From contig KQ959260.1 of the NCBI GenBank assembly GCA_001552775.1, positions 117,268 to 181,267 of the forward strand: 64,000 nucleotides of DNA, given 5' to 3'. Both the position numbers and the translations under genes were made by a program. Below the pieces are notes generated by a model. The model saw nothing but the letters and a program-made list of their open reading frames with translations. It did no database searches and was not told the DNA's origin. The first letter of the stretch is position 1. Every line of letters begins with the position of its first letter. The stretch is from Bacteroidales bacterium KA00251 (GTDB lineage: Bacteria; Bacteroidota; Bacteroidia; Bacteroidales; Porphyromonadaceae). Shown in pieces: positions 62,495 to 64,000 of the stretch.

Positions 62495-62624
62495 CTCATA
62501 GCAACAAGCTTGGCAGAAGCTTCTCTTTTAAACCTTTTGCTGAGTCAAGCAATTAGTACCATACCCATTTGGAAACAAATTAAAAAAGCGAACAAAAGAG
62601 GCTGATTGCCCTCTAGTGTACTTT

Positions 62625-64000
62625 ATGAGACCCCTAGAAGAGTTATCCCATTTAATAGATACCCCTCTTTTCCACCTCATTGGAGATGTAGCAGACGACC
62701 TCGGTGTAGAGGCTTATGTTGTAGGGGGCTATGTGCGTGATCTATTATTAAAGCGTCCTTCCACTGATATTGATGTCGTTTCCGTAGGGCGTGGTATCGA
62801 TCTGGCTAGAGCCTTTGCTAAGGCCTGGAGTCCTAAGGCCCATGTTTCCGTCTTTGCCAACTTTGGTACTGCTCAAGTAAAAAAAGGTAGGGAGGAGATT
62901 GAGTTTGTGGGTGCAAGAAGGGAAAGCTACGATCGACAAAGTCGTAAGCCTGTCGTAGAAGATGGCACTCTGCAAGAGGATATGGAGCGACGCGACTTTA
63001 CAATAAATGCAATGGCTCTTTGTCTGAATAAAGGCCGCTTTGGACATCTGATTGACCCCTTTTATGGTATTGAGGATCTGCAAGACTGCCTCCTTCGTAC
63101 ACCGCTAGATCCAGATGTTACATTTTCAGACGATCCCCTTCGTATGATGCGTGGAGTGCGCTTCGCTTCCCAGCTTGGTTTCTTTTTAGACGAGGAAACC
63201 TTTGAGGCAATCCGGCGCAACGCCCCACGTCTGAAGATTGTGTCGCAAGAACGCATTATTGTTGAACTGAACAAAATAATGCAGTCTCCTCGCCCTTCTA
63301 TAGGACTTGAACTCATGGAACGAACAGGCTTAATGGAGTTGGTTCTTCCTGAACTGCTACAGCTAAAAGGAGCCGAAACGCAAGATGGAGTAGGTCATAA
63401 AGATAATTTAGCTCACACCTACAAAGTGCTTGATAATTTAGCAAAGAGTAGTGATAACCTATACTTGAGGTGGGCAGCCCTCTTGCATGATATAGGGAAG
63501 CCTCGCACAAAGCGTTTTGATAAAAGGCTCGGATGGACCTTTCACAACCATGACTTCGTAGGGGGAAAGATGGTACCCACTCTTTTCAGGCGTCTTAAAC
63601 TACCCCTCGATGGAAAGATGAAGTATGTACGCAAGCTAGTAGAGCTGCATATGCGTCCAGCAGCTTTAGCACAAGAAGGAGTTACGGACTCGGCTGTTCG
63701 CCGATTGCTTTTTGAAGCTGGCGATGATATTGAGGACTTGATGAAGCTGGTTGACGCAGACATTACCAGTAAAAATCCCCTCAAGATTAAGCGAATCAAG
63801 GAAAATTATCGCCTTGTAAAAGAAAAGCTCATTTCTATTGAGGAAAAGGATCGTATACGCAACTTTCAGCCTCCAATCTCAGGAGCCGAGATCATGTCCC
63901 TTTTTGGGCTTTCCCCCTCTCATGAAGTGGGAGTGCTAAAAGAAGCTATCAAGACAGCCATTCTAGATGGGGAAATCCCCAATGAATATGAGCCTGCAAA
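62625..64000 (+). CDS. CCA tRNA nucleotidyltransferase with HD domain (3' end beyond the window)
   Basis: The reading frame is open from ATG 62625 to the right edge, at least 458 codons, so it is partial only because the window ends. Class II polymerase-beta-like nucleotidyltransferase: VVGGYVRDLLLKRPSTDIDVV holds the GG and DxD motifs (residues 34-50), RRDFTINAMA and RMMRGVRFASQLGF follow, then an HD phosphohydrolase domain with LLHDIGKPRTKRF near residue 287. It adds or repairs the 3' CCA of tRNAs. This fits the two tRNAs in the window, neither of which encodes CCA. Confidence 0.94.
   Translation, partial: MRPLEELSHLIDTPLFHLIGDVADDLGVEAYVVGGYVRDLLLKRPSTDIDVVSVGRGIDLARAFAKAWSPKAHVSVFANFGTAQVKKGREEIEFVGARRESYDRQSRKPVVEDGTLQEDMERRDFTINAMALCLNKGRFGHLIDPFYGIEDLQDCLLRTPLDPDVTFSDDPLRMMRGVRFASQLGFFLDEETFEAIRRNAPRLKIVSQERIIVELNKIMQSPRPSIGLELMERTGLMELVLPELLQLKGAETQDGVGHKDNLAHTYKVLDNLAKSSDNLYLRWAALLHDIGKPRTKRFDKRLGWTFHNHDFVGGKMVPTLFRRLKLPLDGKMKYVRKLVELHMRPAALAQEGVTDSAVRRLLFEAGDDIEDLMKLVDADITSKNPLKIKRIKENYRLVKEKLISIEEKDRIRNFQPPISGAEIMSLFGLSPSHEVGVLKEAIKTAILDGEIPNEYEPA

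Larger units (their letters stand above)
62316..62624. other. Divergent control region between tRNA-Met and the CCA-adding enzyme
   Basis: About 309 bases without a gene. It holds two divergent -7 boxes (62390-62397 minus, 62487-62494 plus) and a leader of about 125 nt before the CCA-adding enzyme. Confidence 0.7.

Noticed and set aside
62408..62605. 65-codon plus-strand frame before the CCA-adding enzyme
   Set aside because: It crosses the promoter box at 62487 and has no ribosome binding site or family signal.

Overview
The window is a gene-dense, low-to-mid GC stretch of a chromosome from the Bacteroidota, order Bacteroidales, most likely a Porphyromonas-like anaerobe. The evidence is: promoter boxes of the Bacteroidota type (TAnnTTTG); a murD-ftsW-murG-murC-ftsQ-ftsA-ftsZ block without ddl; Bacteroidales-type families (DUF3256-like protein, BspA-like leucine-rich proteins with C-terminal sorting-like domains, a cluster of FKBP isomerases); and a 2-oxoacid:ferredoxin oxidoreductase operon suited to anaerobic life. 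The species cannot be named from the sequence alone.

Layout. 1-3.1 kb: dnaX, whose reading frame breaks at a slippery run of eight A, then a secreted C1 peptidase. 3.2-12.8 kb: cell wall and division block (murD to ftsZ, then a YqeY-like gene). 12.8-22 kb: a helix-hairpin-helix/beta-barrel outer-membrane protein, mnmG, uvrC, dtd, a MazG-like gene, deoC and a degenerate DegT/DnrJ-type protein. 22.2-22.6 kb: RNase P RNA. 22.6-28 kb: a YjjG-like phosphatase, a macro-like protein, and the recJ-recQ operon (minus strand). 28.5-31.5 kb: ferredoxin-dependent 2-oxoacid oxidoreductase operon. 31.6-41 kb: dacB, a porin-like protein, a small membrane protein, parE-coaD, a GNAT-like protein, and a lipoprotein-comM pair. 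41-44.6 kb: serB, a Dabb protein, lptB and a prenyl synthase. 44.8-48.8 kb: two tandem leucine-rich surface proteins. 49-55.8 kb: tRNA-Arg(CCG), an M3 peptidase, xseB, aroB and alaS. 56-61.7 kb: three consecutive FKBP isomerases, then a DUF3256-like protein, a coiled-coil protein and a TolC-like protein. 62.2-64 kb: tRNA-Met(CAT) and a CCA-adding enzyme that runs off the right edge.

The most unusual structure is a dispersed family of short arrays with a 22-bp period, core TTCCGAGAG. It occurs in four intergenic regions (about 14.93, 28.13, 44.70 and 61.91 kb), each with 3-5 near-identical units, and some arrays begin or end in an inverted copy that forms a hairpin. There are no spacers, so it is not CRISPR, and 22 is not a multiple of 3, so it is unlikely to be coding. 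Other points of note: the dnaX slippage site; an aminotransferase-fold protein that lacks both PLP-binding Asp and Lys; a chain of hairpins upstream of recJ with two perfect stems directly abutting; nine-base G/C tracts inside the oxidoreductase alpha gene and just before aroB; and compensatory tertiary-pair changes in both tRNAs.
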